From Siphonodentalium dalli (taxonomy: Eukaryota; Mollusca; Scaphopoda; Gadilida; Siphonodentaliidae): a stretch of 64,000 nucleotides of DNA. A model generated the notes under the pieces. That model had not been told where the DNA came from. It saw only the letters and a list, made by a program, of their open reading frames with translations, and did not search any database. Both the position numbers and the translations under genes were made by a program. Shown in pieces: positions 31,386-43,524 of this stretch (positions are counted from its first letter, which is position 1; every line of letters begins with the position of its first letter). The DNA lies in the NCBI GenBank assembly GCA_032622095.1, contig CP136061.1, positions 12,169,287-12,233,286 on the forward strand, in the 5' to 3' direction.

Positions 31386-32640
31386 CCATTACATAAGGTT
31401 ACATATGTTATTCTTCCTTGTGAGGTAAGGGGATAAATGTTTGCGCTCAAACAAGTTTATAACAGCCGTGTAGGCCTATGTAGTCTGATCGCCAGGATCT
31501 ATCGTTCCTGATCGTTTGGAGCTCTGAGATCGCATTTCGAGGAACAGAGCAATGTGGTCGCCTGTAGATGAACTGTCTAATATAAGGTTAGATCATGCCA
31601 TGAATATCTACTTTGGCTAACGCGGGCGTAGAGATTCATGACATGATCTAATATAAGGTCCGTTAATGAGTGTCACATATGTTATTCTTACATATAAGGT
31701 AAATATGAGTTAAATATTGGTAATAGATGTGTTATTCTTACATAAGGTGAGGGTTAAATGTTGGTAATTGATGTTAAATGGAACTATGATCTTCCTTATG
31801 TGATTTGCGGAAAACTCTTACCATTTGTCAATTCCGATCAAAGCGACGCGGAATATAATAACACGAGTCCCAGGAATCGTTTACTCAGCCGGAGTGGTTT
31901 GATCAGACGAGAGAGGCGGTGTTTAATGATGGGATCGATGAGACGAACCAGCCTTACGTATCCCCCATAAATCATATCGCCGCTATCTTCCGTGGGGACA
32001 CATAAAGAACGATATAACGCAGAGCCGAGTTACGGATGACAAATAACGGAAGCCTCTTAATTTCGTGTTGAGCTCACGTCGTCAACGCGTCACGCGCTCG
32101 CAGGCCAAGGGAGGTCACTGTGATATCCCTTTTCTATATGCTGCTTATTACGCCTCGATAATAATCTGCCATAAAGTGTCGAGCTGGATAGAAGATGGAT
32201 TACTAAAGACTGGATCTCATGCAGGAATAAGGATTTATTATTAAGGAATGGAGTCAGGGGAAATGGAGGGATAAACCGCTTTGACTCGATGTCTGTGTCA
32301 TTGTTCGATTTTGGTCACTGACGGACGTTGATGGATAAACTGATATCTGGCTGTTCGCGATGTGTCAGTGTTCACTTCTTGTTGCTAACGGACGTCGCTG
32401 AAATGTGTTCATCTGATTTCGCTGGGACCGTGCTTCGCTTATTGGTACTCGTGATTTTAGGTGCCTGGGTTTTTGCTGAGGTAGGTTTTCTTAGATAAAA
32501 AACCCCCCACTGATGTCTAAACATAATAAACGAATGCAAATTAATATTGTATTATCGAGGGTTATATGTCGCTGTGACCGTTGGAACACATTTAGTGTGA
32601 ACAAAGCTGTCCACACAATGTGCCCTGTGGCCACAGCAAC
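31386..32640. other. Unassigned stretch
   Basis: Contains partial repeats of CTAATATAAGGT and CATATGTTATTCTTACATA around 31370-31750 but no recognisable gene. A 70-codon frame at 31758-31970 has no family resemblance. Confidence 0.45.
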
Positions 32641-32644
32641 ATAT

Positions 32645-33662
32645 ACCCCCCAATAAAACACACTCAAACTACATCCATACGGCCAGAGCGACATACCGCT
32701 CAATAAAACACACTCAAACTACATTCATATGGCCAGAGCGACATACCCCTCAATAAAACACACTCAAACTACATTCATATGGCCAGAGCGACATACCCCT
32801 CAATAAAACACACTCAAACTACATTCATATACGGCCACCGACATACCCCTCAATAAAACACACTCAAACTACATTCATATACGGCCACCGACATACCCCT
32901 CAATAAAACACACTCAAACTACATTCATATACGGCCACCGACATACCCCTCAATAAAACACACTCAAACTACATTCATATACGACCACCGACATACCCCC
33001 CAATAAAACACACTCAAACTACATTCATATACGGCCACCGACATACCCCTCAATAAAACACACTCAAACTACATTCATATACGGCCACCGACATACCCCT
33101 CAATAAAACACACTCAAACTACATTCATATACGGCCACCGACATACCCCTCAATAAAACACACTCAAACTACATTCATATACGGCCACCGACATACCCCT
33201 CAATAAAACACACTCAAACTACATTCATATACGGCCACCGACATACCCCTCAATAAAACACACTCAAACTACATTCATATACGGCCACCGACATACCCCT
33301 CAATAAAACACACTCAAACTACATATATATCCGTAAATAAAACACACTCAAACTACATTCATATACGGCCACCGACATACCCCTCAATAAAACACACTCA
33401 AACTACATTCATATACGGCCACCGATATACCCCTCAATAAAACACACTCAAACTACATTCATATACGGCCACCGACATACCCCTCAATAAAACACACTCA
33501 AACTACATTCATATACGGCCAGAGCGACATACCCCTCAATAAAACACACTCAAACTACATTCATATACGGCCACCGACATACCCCTCAATAAAACACACT
33601 CAAACTACATTCATATACGGCCACCGACATACATGTATATCCGTCAATAAAACACACTCAAA
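32645..33662 (+). repeat. 50-bp tandem array
   Basis: About 20 copies of a 50-bp unit (CAATAAAACACACTCAAACT, ACATTCATAT, ACGGCCACCGACATACCCCT). The first copies carry GGCCAGAGCGACATA in place of GGCCACCGACATA, and that older form reappears once near 33515. Units are nearly identical, so expansion or homogenisation is recent. Confidence 0.95.
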
Positions 33663-34103
33663 TCGGGGCACAAGTTTTGACAAAATAGATCCGTCTCTCT
33701 CCTATTAACATTTTAACAAATACAATACAATGTTGATGAGGAAAATAACATATATACAGGATGCTATGTGGTGTGTTTGTGGTTGCTGTCAGTCCTATCC
33801 TTCTGCATTTAAAATTTCATTTCGGATATAGTCAACTTTGTAGCGCACGGGAGGATCGCCAATAGTTTCTGCAGAGGGGGCCAAATTAAATCGTTTCGTT
33901 GATGAAATGTATGAATGAACAAAATTGAAAAGAATTTCAATGCGTGCGCCGCGAATACTATTATACAATGCATATATATGTTTACTATAATCACGACAGA
34001 CCTTTTACAGGCCAGCCGACGACTTTCATTTGGTCAAGGGCTTATTGTCATGTTACAAAGAACCATTTTCACTGATGGGTGTCGATTGTACCCTACATTC
34101 TGT
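33663..34103. other. Unassigned stretch
   Basis: Lies between the 50-bp and 21-bp arrays; no supported gene. Confidence 0.5.
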
Positions 34104-34515
34104 GGCGCTATGGTATATGTGTACCTCCGCATGGTATATGTGTACCTCCCCATGGTATATGTGTACCTCCCCATGGTATATGTGTACCTCCCCATGGTAT
34201 ATGTGTACCTCCCCGTGGTATATGTGTACCTCCCCATGGTATATGTGTACCTCCCCATGGTATATGTGTACCCGCCCATGGTATATGTGTACCTCCCCAT
34301 GGTATATGTGTACCTCCCCATGGTATATGTGTACCTCCCCATGGTATATGTGTACCTCCCCATGGTATATGTGTACCTCCCCATGGTATATGTGTACCTC
34401 CCATGGTATATGTGTACCTCCCCATGGTATATGTGTACCTCCCCATGGTATATGTGTACCTCCCCATGGTATATGTGTACCTCCCCATGGTATATGTGTA
34501 CCTCCCCATGCACAA
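34104..34515 (+). repeat. 21-bp tandem array
   Basis: About 19-20 copies of ATGGTATATGTGTACCTCCCC. The unit is seven codons, so repeats such as MVYVYLP or CTSPWYM appear in every frame on both strands. One unit has a 1-bp deletion at about 34400, which swaps frames. It is treated as non-coding. Confidence 0.95.
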
Positions 34516-35493
34516 ATGACCCCTCTCTAGACCGAAGGGAAGACACATGTCGAATGAACAATGCCGATTGTTTGTCCAAACGAGAATAGACAATCACTAA
34601 AGATCCGTGGTTCGCGGACGGAAAATGAACCTAATCTGAGTCCAATAATCAGTAACGAGTCGGATCCATTTTGAACATTTAGTTTTGAAGCTCAAACAGA
34701 CTTAATGACCTATGCATACTGTATTATTCGATGCTATATTGCCCAATTTACGGGAACTAACATAGCTATATATGACAACTGTACGAAACCGATAAAGAGT
34801 ATACTCATCGGAAATAGAGACTCACCTGTCGTTCATATTTTCGTCTTTCGGTATCAAAAACTTCTCAAAAATCGGAGGCGAGTCGGGTCCTGATCAGAAA
34901 CGAGTCGGAACGAAATCGTTAAAGATCACAAAGAGGTGAGCCCGCTGAACCCCAATGGGGTTGCAACTTGTCGAAAAGTTCGCACCGTTCGTTTGCATAC
35001 ACGGGGCACTCAAAGCAATAATTAAAGGCATCTTCGACTTCGATCCACCTATGCATTTAGAGGTATTAGAGATACAAAAGTGTTATAAATATCTGATTGA
35101 GTTCACTGCAGTAGTTGCGAATTATGCTGTGTAAGATGCTTAGTTTTCTCAGATCATTATTGAAGAATTTGTGGAGGTTTCGTGGGTGGGTCAATTAATT
35201 TCAAATTCATCTTAAATTCAGGAATATTTTCTGTATGAGAACGGTATGTATGGAATGGTATGAGAAATACACCGATTGATTGATTGGTGTGACAATTGTA
35301 ATTTACAATTTTAGTGTATGTTAAACAGTGGAATACATGTAATTACAATAGTGTATGGGGATACCTAATATATATGCATCACATAATCAAATGGACTTGC
35401 ATGGCACGATTCACTCTCCGTATACCACCATATTTTGGGCATGCATGTCTCGATTTACTCTTCGTATCCAATCAAATATGGCAGGTATATATG
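34516..35493. other. Unassigned stretch
   Basis: No gene recognised. GAGTCGG-containing phrases recur at about 34656, 34877 and 34900, suggesting an old decayed repeat. Confidence 0.45.
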
Positions 35494-35918
35494 TGATCCG
35501 CCATATCAAATCCAGTCGTAAGTCGGGATTTGTTTTACCCTGTGCCAATGCATTCTCTTATATATGCGAGTCGACCATAGGTCGACTCGCATATATAAGA
35601 GAATGCATTGGCCTAACAATTTTTTACAATTTTAATAATTTTTTCTTGTATTCTTTAACAATTTTATAATTTCACCCATACAGAGCCCCAGACAAACATG
35701 AGCAGACGACACTCTTCTATATGCTTCTATATATGTGTGGAGCTCCCTGCGGGGTAATGGATGTTTTTTATTTTATGTCCTAAAAATTGTAAGAAACATT
35801 TATTTTTTAAAAATGATAAAAAATTGTTAGGCCAATGCATTCTCTTATATATGCGAGGCTACCTATGGTCGACTCGCATATATAAGAGAATGCATTGGCA
35901 CAGGGTAAAAAAAATCCT
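35494..35918. mobile_element. Hairpin-ended element with a perfect left palindrome
   Basis: The left end TGATCCGCCATATCAAATCC and palindromes at 35544-35612 and 35831-35899 are present. In the left palindrome both sides of the centre read GTCGAC...GTCGAC, so all 69 bp are self-complementary apart from the central base. The right outer repeat is lost after ACAGGGTAAAAAAAATCC. The interior has CAGAGCCCCAGACAAACATG. Confidence 0.88.
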
Positions 35919-35954
35919 ACAAAAAATAAATACTGAATCGGAGGGATGGTTAGA

Positions 35955-36345
35955 TATTGTTAACCATGGCGTAAATTCGTTCCTTTGTGTGACCCACATT
36001 ATGTGAGTAGGGGGGGGATGCCCTATAACCGTGGCGTAAATTCGTTCACATGAATCTGCGTTATTTAGTCTCACGTTTAACAATGACGTAAATCCGTTCA
36101 TATGAATCTGCGTTATTTAGTCTTACGTTCTGTTTAACCATGGCGTAAATTCGTTCATATGAATCTGCGTTATTTAGTCTCACGTTGTTTAACCATGGCG
36201 TAAATTCGTTCATATGAATCTGCGTTATATAGTCTCACGTTGTTTAACCATGGCGTAAATTCGTTCATATGAATCTGCGTTATTTAGTCTTGCGTTTAAC
36301 CGTGGCGTAAATTCGTTCATATGAATCTGCGTTATTTAGTCTATA
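35955..36345 (+). repeat. 55-bp tandem array
   Basis: About seven units of GTTTAACCATGGCGTAAATT, CGTTCATATGAATCTGCG and TTATTTAGTCTCACG. The period is 55 bp in the central copies and irregular at the ends. Confidence 0.9.
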
Positions 36346-36728
36346 AGGTTATCACCATGCTGGATAAGCGTAAATATGCTCATTCTTATATATATTTACA
36401 TACTAAGTGTGATTATCACTAAATCCAGCATTCCGATTGGTCGGCGCCCACGTGACTTATTGCAGTTATTTCTAAGTGAACGTGCAACAGCTTATAACTG
36501 CAACCCCATAATTACATCGATACGTCATCGATACCGGAAAGAAAAACGCGTAATGTTTTGGGCGCATTTGAACTTAAATTAAATCATCAGGTTTCAATAT
36601 AAAGAAATTGTTCCTGTTAACTTTTGCCAAGGGCGCTATGGGATATTTTGGGCTGGTTTTGTCACGATACACTTTTCGATTTAAATACATTTACAAAAGT
36701 GGCTTTTCGCTAAATATATATAAATATA

Positions 36729-36897
36729 AGGATTAACTGTCATGTGGACTGTTTTTATGGAGATGTAACCGTGAGGTAAGTGGTCATAACTTGTATGTAA
36801 AATTGGTAACGTTGGCCTCGCGGGTTTTATACAAGTTATGACCACTTACCTCACGGTTACATCTCCATAAAAACAGTCCACATGACAGTTAATCCCT
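36729..36897. repeat. Inverted repeat (long hairpin)
   Basis: Arms of 68 bp, GGATTAACTGTCATGTGGAC...AGTGGTCATAACTTGTAT and the perfect or near-perfect inverse, around a loop of about 30 bp. Likely a small foldback element. Confidence 0.9.
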
Positions 36898-36944
36898 ATA
36901 TAATTTTATAATATGCAGGTATCCCCCGATGACCGATCTGCGGT

Positions 36945-37120
36945 TCAGTTGTATATTGAAGAACGGATAGGCCGTGAAAATTCACGGTTTGGCTGTAAAT
37001 GGGTTCACGGTCAAACCGTAACATATTCACGGTTCAGTTGTATATTCAAGAACGGATAGGCCGTGAAAATTTACGGTTTGGCTGTAAATTGGTTCACGGT
37101 TTGACCGTGAACAATTCACG
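36945..37120 (+). repeat. Tandem duplication of about 82 bp
   Basis: Two copies of CGGTTCAGTTGTATATT, GAACGGATAGGCCGTGAAAA and CACGGTTTGGCTGTAAAT. TTCACGG/CCGTGAA alternates through the region, making it rich in short inverted repeats. Confidence 0.85.
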
Positions 37121-37643
37121 GTCCAACCGGTCCCCAAATTGCCGGCATATTTCCCGTGAAATTCACGGTTGTGTTTTAACAGTGTAATGCTGTGCGAATC
37201 AGGTGGTTTATATACACCCTATATATATCCCGAGTGAGTCTACCGTTATATACACCATATATATCCCGAATTCATTGAGTTGTTTTAATATAATCGTACA
37301 TATATAGGTGTCCCCTGGTGTCCGATTAGTTTGTTAATTAATATTTAATCTGGACCCGATTAGATCTATTTTATACTAACGCGATGCGAATCGGGTGAAT
37401 TGCGTACCAAAATACACAATCCATCGACATAGTTATATTCATGTATTAAAATATGATATTGCCTGGAAAACGCCGCCGACAGCTGGAGACATGTGTTATG
37501 TATATAAGGAGTATTTGGGGGGGGGGGGGGTACACCGGGATGGTCGAATAGACAGAAAGGTCTACTCCTTCACCCCTCATGTTACATGCCTTTATTAAGA
37601 AATAAGAAGAAAATAAGAAGTAAAAAAGCTATTTTTTTATTCT

Positions 37644-38390
37644 CTATCTTTTTTTGGACTTTTTCTTCTTGTGCCTCTTCGCCGGTGGTGGTGCATACGA
37701 AGAAGCATCCGAGGGAGAGGTGTTGCTCATGCTGCTGGTTTTGATCTGTCGATACCTGAGGTGTCCTTCGTCATCGACCTTGCCTTCCAGGTCAGTCGGG
37801 TCATCAGCGTCTGCTGCAGTGTAGATGGTATCGTTGCACGCCAATTCGCTGTCTGCTCTGGTAAAGATGTACTTTTGGTGTTTTTCTGTAGCAGCGAGTA
37901 CCCGGCTCCTCAGATTGTCGAAGAGTACATCGAGCTGATCTACTTCGTCGGGTGTTCTTCTCTCCCTGGATGGAGACTCCGGTTCGTACTTCGTCGGGTG
38001 TTCTTCTCTCCCTGGATGGAGACTCCGGTTCGTACTTCGTCGGGTGTTCTTCTCTCCCTGGGCGGAGACTCCGGTTCGTACTTCGTGAGGTGTTCTTCTC
38101 TCCCTGGATGGAGACTCCGGTTCGTACTTCGTCGGGTGTTCTTCTCTCCCTGGGTGGAGACTCCGGTTCGTACTTCGTCGGGTGTTCTTCTCTCCCTGTC
38201 TGCTCTGGTGAAGGTGTACCTTTCTTGTTTTTCTGTAGCAGCGAGTACCCGGCTCCTCATATTGTCGAAGAGTACATCGAGCTGATCTACTTCGTGAGGT
38301 GTTCTTCTCTCCCTGGATGGAGACTCCGGCTCGTACTTCGTCAGGTGTTCTTCTCTCCCTGGGCGGAGACTCCGGTTCGTACTTCGGCAT
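37644..38390 (-). CDS. Repeat-containing basic protein, unassigned
   Basis: A minus-strand 248-codon frame from ATG 38388-38390 to the stop at 37644. The N-terminal two thirds is made from a 46-bp DNA repeat. As 46 is not divisible by three, successive units are read in the three frames in turn, giving a longer repeat of YEPESP-RERRTPDEV, RTGVS-QGEKN and TRRSTNRSLHPGREEHP types. The C-terminal third is non-repetitive: FDNLRSRVLAATEKHQ, then acidic NDTIYTAADADDPTD, ending in the lysine-rich PPPAKRHKKKKSKKR, which looks like a nuclear-localisation signal. Open sequence of similar composition (STVITPPQQEPTDVTPAVPV) continues upstream to about 38560 in another frame, so the true start or an intron boundary is uncertain. 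I do not recognise a family. A transposon-encoded or host nuclear protein is possible. Confidence 0.4.
   Translation of the reverse strand: MPKYEPESPPRERRTPDEVRAGVSIQGEKNTSRSRSARCTLRQYEEPGTRCYRKTRKVHLHQSRQGEKNTRRSTNRSLHPGREEHPTKYEPESPSRERRTPHEVRTGVSAQGEKNTRRSTNRSLHPGREEHPTKYEPESPSRERRTPDEVDQLDVLFDNLRSRVLAATEKHQKYIFTRADSELACNDTIYTAADADDPTDLEGKVDDEGHLRYRQIKTSSMSNTSPSDASSYAPPPAKRHKKKKSKKR
37940..38390. repeat. 46-bp tandem repeat with a duplicated block
   Basis: Units contain TCTCCCTGGATGGAGACTCC and GGTTCGTACTTCGTCGGGTG. The array is split by a non-repeat block (38195-38295, GTAGCAGCGAGTACCCGGCT) that is a copy of 37850-37950, so block plus repeats were duplicated over about 345 bp. Confidence 0.9.
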
Positions 38391-38774
38391 CTCCGGAACT
38401 GTGAATGAGTCTTCTCCCCAGCCCCATCTCTAGGTTCGACTGTTCCGTCACAGGAACCGCCGGGGTGACATCAGTCGGTTCCTGTTGTGGTGGTGTTATC
38501 ACAGTCGACACCGCATCCTCTGCATGCAGAGGCTGTCTGCGTGGATGTTCTCAGTGGGCCTCTGAGATGGTAAATCAGTGGATGCGGCATCCGGGAGTGG
38601 GTCCTGTACATGGAGCTGTCCATAAATGTGTTACGTAACACGCGGTGTGGTCAGTTATAGCGGCCAATATGCTGTCAGTTATTACAAATTGAGTTTGCGT
38701 CTTGTCAGATGTCGGCGTTTATTTGCATTTACGCGCAGTCAAACTCCGAATTTAAAGATTTTCTATATATTAAA

Positions 38775-39000
38775 ATAAACGAGCCGTAAATATCATGTAT
38801 ATTCGATACGTGTATATTAAACTACACAGACCGTAAATGTCATGTATATTCGATACGTGTATATTAAACTACACAGACCGTAAATGTCATGTATATTCGA
38901 TACGTGTATATTAAACTACACAGACCGTAAATGCCATGTATATTCGATACGTGTATATTAAACTACACGGACCGTAAATGTCATGTATATTCGATACGTG
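38775..39000 (+). repeat. 47-bp tandem repeat
   Basis: About five copies of AAACTACACAGACCGTAAAT, GTCATGTATATTCGATACGT and GTATATT. The last copy is cut by the element starting at 39001. Confidence 0.9.
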
Positions 39001-39314
39001 CACTGAAAAAAAAAACTTAGTTAAAAGTAACTAAGTTACCTTAGTCAGAACCCCCGTCTCAAAACTAACTAACTTAGCTTAGTCAGAAATGACTAAGGTT
39101 GCCCTTAGTCATTTCTGACTAAGGCCTTAGTCATTTCTGACTAAGGCCTTAGTCAGAAATAAATAAGCCCTTAGTCAGAAATGACTAAGGCCTTAGTCGG
39201 AAATGACTAAGGGCAACCTTAGTCATTTCTGACTAAGCTAAGTTAGTTAGTTTTGAGACGGGGGTTCTGACTAAGGTAACTTAGTTACTTTTGACTAAGT
39301 TTTTTTTTTCAGTG
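39001..39314. mobile_element. Palindromic MITE with CACTG ends
   Basis: Begins CACTGAAAAAAAAAACTTAG and ends with the inverse CTAAGTTTTTTTTTTCAGTG. The arms continue through AAAGTAACTAAGTTACCTTA and AGAACCCCCGTCTCAAAACT almost to the centre, so nearly the whole 314 bp folds back. The interior is rich in CTTAGTCATTTCTGACTAAG. It sits inside the last unit of the 47-bp array. A related right end is at 41800-41911. Confidence 0.85.
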
Positions 39315-41277
39315 CGGGGGGAAATTCACTGTAAACAGCTGTATATGAATTTCTGTGCATACTATTTACTAGTCAGAAATGACTAAGGCTTGACTAAGTC
39401 ATCACTGTATCCAGATAGTACATTTAATTGGGCCTAATTATTGGGGGTATCATAGCCCTGCAGCCTCAGCTGAACATCGCAACTGCAGATTAAAATAACT
39501 GAAAATAATGACTTACAGGTATCAACATAAATTTTATTAACTATTGAAACAATTAGACAATATAAACAATGTTTTATCTTGAAAGAAAAATTATTCATCA
39601 CAGAATACTAGTATGCATTGAATATACATTCAATATCTGACCAGTCGATAATTGTTTCAAATTGAAACAGAAATTTATGCTTACATTAAAATGATAACGA
39701 ACGACCAACATAGAAGATTAAATCGGAGGAAATGAAGAGTTTTTTTAGAAGAAAAATTATATGATAAATATCTTCAATTCTTCACCACTATGTGTGGAAC
39801 TGAGCGCTTGTATCAAGCCACGGTGGGGTTTCCGACACACATCGTGACTTGCCTTCAGGCTCGTCACAATAATTTCAGGAACACCGCCTTGGCTTGATAC
39901 AAGCGTGCATATCCACACAGTCATAGCACTTGGTGAATACCTCTATTTAACAAATGAATGTGTTTTCAGAAATGCATGCAATTATGAACGCTTTGTTGCG
40001 GTCACATTTTGAGTGAATCGCGGAAACAAACCTTGCAACATTTGATTTAAATGTCACAATTTTGAGCGCAAAGTGTCACCATATTAAGCGCAAAATATTG
40101 CAATAATATCACAAGCGACATGCTTATAAGTGTTTCCACTTGCCAAAATAGCATGCTTAATACACCACTTCTTTTGACTGGTACTGTACTACTGTATATA
40201 TCAACAACAGCTACCGGTATTTGGGATTGGTCCCTTCAGGACAACAGCAGATCCAATAAACATGTAACTGTGCGCAATGACTTGGCGACAATGTTCCATG
40301 AAATATCAGTGAATCAGCCGAAGATAGTTTGATAAGATTATCCATCACTACACGGCATCAGTTTCATTGTTTTTTTGACGTTGGAGCTATGTGAATTACA
40401 CTGGTGCGCACGCCGCATATCCTCTCTTGTAATTGTACATGCATGTCAATGTGCTCGGAAAGAATCAGATTCTGAACAAATACCGTACTGTCAACTGCAT
40501 TTTCACCATTCTAAATTTTAATATTAATAGCTGCTCGTTGAGTCGTTGTTATTATTGTCACTATTGCTTGACATCGAAGCTTCATCCTTGTGTTCATCTG
40601 AATGAAGTCAGACCTTTGATTCGATTGAATAGATCATGTCATGATTCATCGATTAATTGGCATGCATCACTGCTCTCGATGAATTTAGTGGAAATTGTCG
40701 ATGATTAATAAGCCTTTTTTCGCAGAATTTAAACTTGTGCGGTTATCAAAGGAGTTCACCAAAATCAGACCGTCTTTTAACAACTGTCCGCAATCGAACA
40801 AGTAACAGTCTCGATCACCAAACCAAGCCGGAATGAACTTCAACTTGGGGTAGTCGTCCACAATGCCACAGCGAAAAACGTTCACCACACGTTATGTACT
40901 GTGCAGTATTGTGTACGGTACATGTAACCTTGAAGGAGTCATCAGGCACAAATCTAATTTTGGCAGCAAATATTTCAGCCGCCGTTCTTTCACATGTAGA
41001 ATAAAGATTCAAGCTATTATTGACAAATTGTCCACTTGTTGAAAGCAGCTGAATAATATTAATAAATTAGTTCAACAACTGTCAATACACGATTAACGGT
41101 TTCGCAGATTATTTTCCTAACTTCTCTTTTATCCTGGTTTTATCCGCTCTCCAAATACGCCATGGTTGTTATTTATGTAATATGTTGTCTCTTTTAGTTC
41201 TTTCGACGCCAATATCACGTCTAAATCACTCCGATGTTAGTGATTTTTCCGAATTAAAAATGTCAGAAAAATAATGG
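39315..41277. other. Unassigned stretch with a small hairpin
   Basis: No supported gene. A hairpin at 39812-39897 has arms CGCTTGTATCAAGCCA and TGGCTTGATACAAGCG plus outer TGTGTGGA/TCCACACA. TCAGAAATGACTAAGGC near 39373 is a fragment of the CACTG-ended element. Confidence 0.5.
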
Positions 41278-41590
41278 GTTGGCGATTATCGCAATACGAT
41301 AGGGGAACACTTTGACGTTCGTACTCATATTTCACCAATTTTTGTACCTGGATTGCCTGTCCTAAGTTTCACGGGAAAATGGCTAATTTGATTCTATTTG
41401 TCGTTATATACATATTTATCACCCCATTTATTATTCATTTTCATAAAATAAAATAAAAGAAGCCGAAGATGACATGTTTAAAATGTTTGAAGCATGAATT
41501 TGGCGATATGTTGTTACCATAGTACGTTATACTTGTGATGGTTACGTTACGCACACGGTGTTCCCCTATCGTATTGCGGTAATCGCCACC
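41278..41590. mobile_element. Non-autonomous element with 30-bp terminal inverted repeats
   Basis: The left end TTGGCGATTATCGCAATACG, then ATAGGGGAACAC, is matched by GTGTTCCCCTATCGTATTGC, then GGTAATCGCCA, at 41559-41590. The interior is about 250 bp and non-coding. No unambiguous target duplication. Confidence 0.75.
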
Positions 41591-41799
41591 CGCGTGACAA
41601 TAATTTACGTTAAATTTACGTACTCGTCCATAGACGTACCGACCCGATTAACACAGGATGGATGCGATATTATATACATATTAAATGTCAGCAGAGTAAG
41701 ATTCAGTCATACTGTATGGAGTCATTGTCGTATATAATATGTCGCCGATAAGTATACTATTGAGTTTTGACGGCATGACTTAATCAAGAAAATATTAAC

Positions 41800-41911
41800 C
41801 TTAGTAACTAAGGTGTGACTAAGGTCACACTTAGTTACTTTTGGCTACGTTAGTCAAAAATAACTAAGTTACGGGTTGACTAAGGCTATGACTAAGTTTT
41901 TTTTTTCAGTG
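41800..41911. mobile_element. Solo end of the CACTG-ended element
   Basis: Ends GACTAAGTTTTTTTTTTCAGTG like the element at 39001-39314, preceded by TTAGTAACTAAGG and CACTTAGTTACTTTTGGCTA. Its partner end is not adjacent. It could be a truncated copy, or the distal end of a larger element that starts at 39001. Confidence 0.6.
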
Positions 41912-42317
41912 TGGGGAAATATCTGATGCCGCCACATCTGTAAACAATATGGTAATTATAATGATAATTAATTCATGACTCCAGTCATAAATAGAGGATC
42001 TCACATGAGTTTCTATTTTATACGGAATTTATCAACCGATTTCACTAAATTCGATTTCATCCGAGGTTTACCGAGGTTCAAATAGAATTTAGTGGATGAG
42101 GTTGATAAATTAGGTATAAAATAGAACGAGTTTGAGATACCTTTTATCAATGATCAAATAAATGCGAAGCAACGCGAAGTATTCAACGAAAACAACAACC
42201 ATAAACTTCAGCAATCGCAAGTCATTTAAATAATGGAGTGACGTCATCGCACGCGCAATATTACACGTGTGTCTTACCAATAATTATGAAGCTGGTTTTG
42301 TGGGTTAATTATGTGAT
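41912..42317. other. Unassigned stretch with imperfect inverted repeats
   Basis: Around 42010-42140 TTTCTATTTTATAC/GTATAAAATAGAA and CACTAAATTCGATTTCATCC/GGATGAGG-like arms could fold into an imperfect hairpin. No gene. Confidence 0.45.
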
Positions 42318-42475
42318 AAATTAATTTTCATTACAATTACAATGTTGTTTGCATCTTTCATAGAGCACATGAATTTATTTTGCACTAATCCATGTCTCAA
42401 ATTCATTCATGTGTTGCATATATTCCGTTAAGTTTAAATGGCCGAATTTATTGTACAATACCCATTTAAAGCTTT
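42318..42475. mobile_element. Decayed arm of the TTAA-bounded foldback MITE
   Basis: Resembles the right arm of 43170-43524 (ATTCATT..TGTTGCATATATTC, AAATGGCCG.ATTTA, TGTACAATAC). The left arm is not recognisable. Confidence 0.6.
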
Positions 42476-42748
42476 TCGCCACACGAGAAATGTAAAATAA
42501 AATACATTGTGTGGCTTTAGTATTGTTTTGACAATGTTGTTTTCATTCGTTCACTAGCCAATTACAACCAGTCATCGTGGTCACGTGGTGCCACTCAAAT
42601 CACCACGTTGAGCTTGAACCCATTTGAATAACACGCGCCAACAGATGGACAATATAGGAATCAATCAGCTCACATTCACAAGAAACTGTAAGAAACTGTA
42701 AGAAACTGAAACTGTCAGCCGGGAACGTTCGCCACACGCCATGACACA

Positions 42749-42988
42749 CTAATATAGTAGCTGACACTTAAATCGAAAGTTGTTCCAGTGAGCGCTCATA
42801 ATTCTTTCAAACTGTCGACTGATATACGGATTTCGCTTCATAATTCTTCTAAATTCGCCCTTTATCAATCGTAACTGGTCTCTTGAGACATGCGCAAAGC
42901 ACCCCATATTTATCGTTAACGACACTTGGCACGCGATAAATAACGTCACGCTGTTAGCTATGAATAAATGGAGAAACTTTAATGCCAC
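42749..42988 (-). other. Open frame of 79 codons, unassigned
   Basis: Reads MALKFLHLFIANSVTLFIAC and then a charged tail. The start resembles a hydrophobic signal-like segment. No family recognised, and the sequence is not repeated in the window. It is probably a chance frame. Confidence 0.12.
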
Positions 42989-43169
42989 CGATCAGAATCA
43001 GTCCGCCAGTCGAGAGGTTTAAATTGAAAAAAAACGAAACGACAAGGCAGTTATTTCCCTCGCTTCCGTGCGATACAGCCGTGTCTGTGGCTACCACCCT
43101 ACCTATTGGAATCCTGGATCCGGTTTTTAAAAAGACATGGACTCATGCATGGGTCCAGGTGGATCCAGT

Positions 43170-43524
43170 TTAAAGGGATACTGTACACTAAATCCGGACA
43201 GTTATTGGACCATCTTCTTTTATACTCAACATAATATATGCAACAAATGAATGAACTTGAGCCATGGATTTGTTACAAATGCCCTCATGTACTCTATAAA
43301 CGATGCAAACAACATGATAATTAAAATTAAAATGAGTTTATGATTCCAGTCCTAAATTCATTTTTCATTATAATTAGCATGTTGTTTGAATCGTTTATAG
43401 AGTACATGAGTGTATTTTTAACTCATCCATGGCTCAAATTCATTCATTTGTTGCATATATTCTGTAGAGTATAAAAGGAGATGGTCCCATAAATGGCCGG
43501 ATTTAGTGTACAATACTCCTTTAA
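43170..43524. mobile_element. TTAA-bounded foldback MITE
   Basis: TTAA lies at 43170-43173 and 43521-43524. Ends are AGGGATACTGTACACTAAAT and the inverse ATTTAGTGTACAATACTCCT. The arms extend about 150 bp inward (GGACCATCTTCTTTTATACT, CAAATGAATGAA.TTGAGCCATGG, ATGTACTCTATAAACGAT). TTAA targets suggest mobilisation by a piggyBac-type transposase. Confidence 0.8.

Noticed and set aside
32645-33662. Possible CRISPR array (regular repeats)
   Set aside because: Units are contiguous and identical over all 50 bp with no unique spacers; animal DNA context.
33915-34589. 224-codon frame with MVYVYLP repeats, plus frames on the other strand
   Set aside because: Pure product of a 21-bp tandem repeat that is open in every frame; no non-repeat domain.
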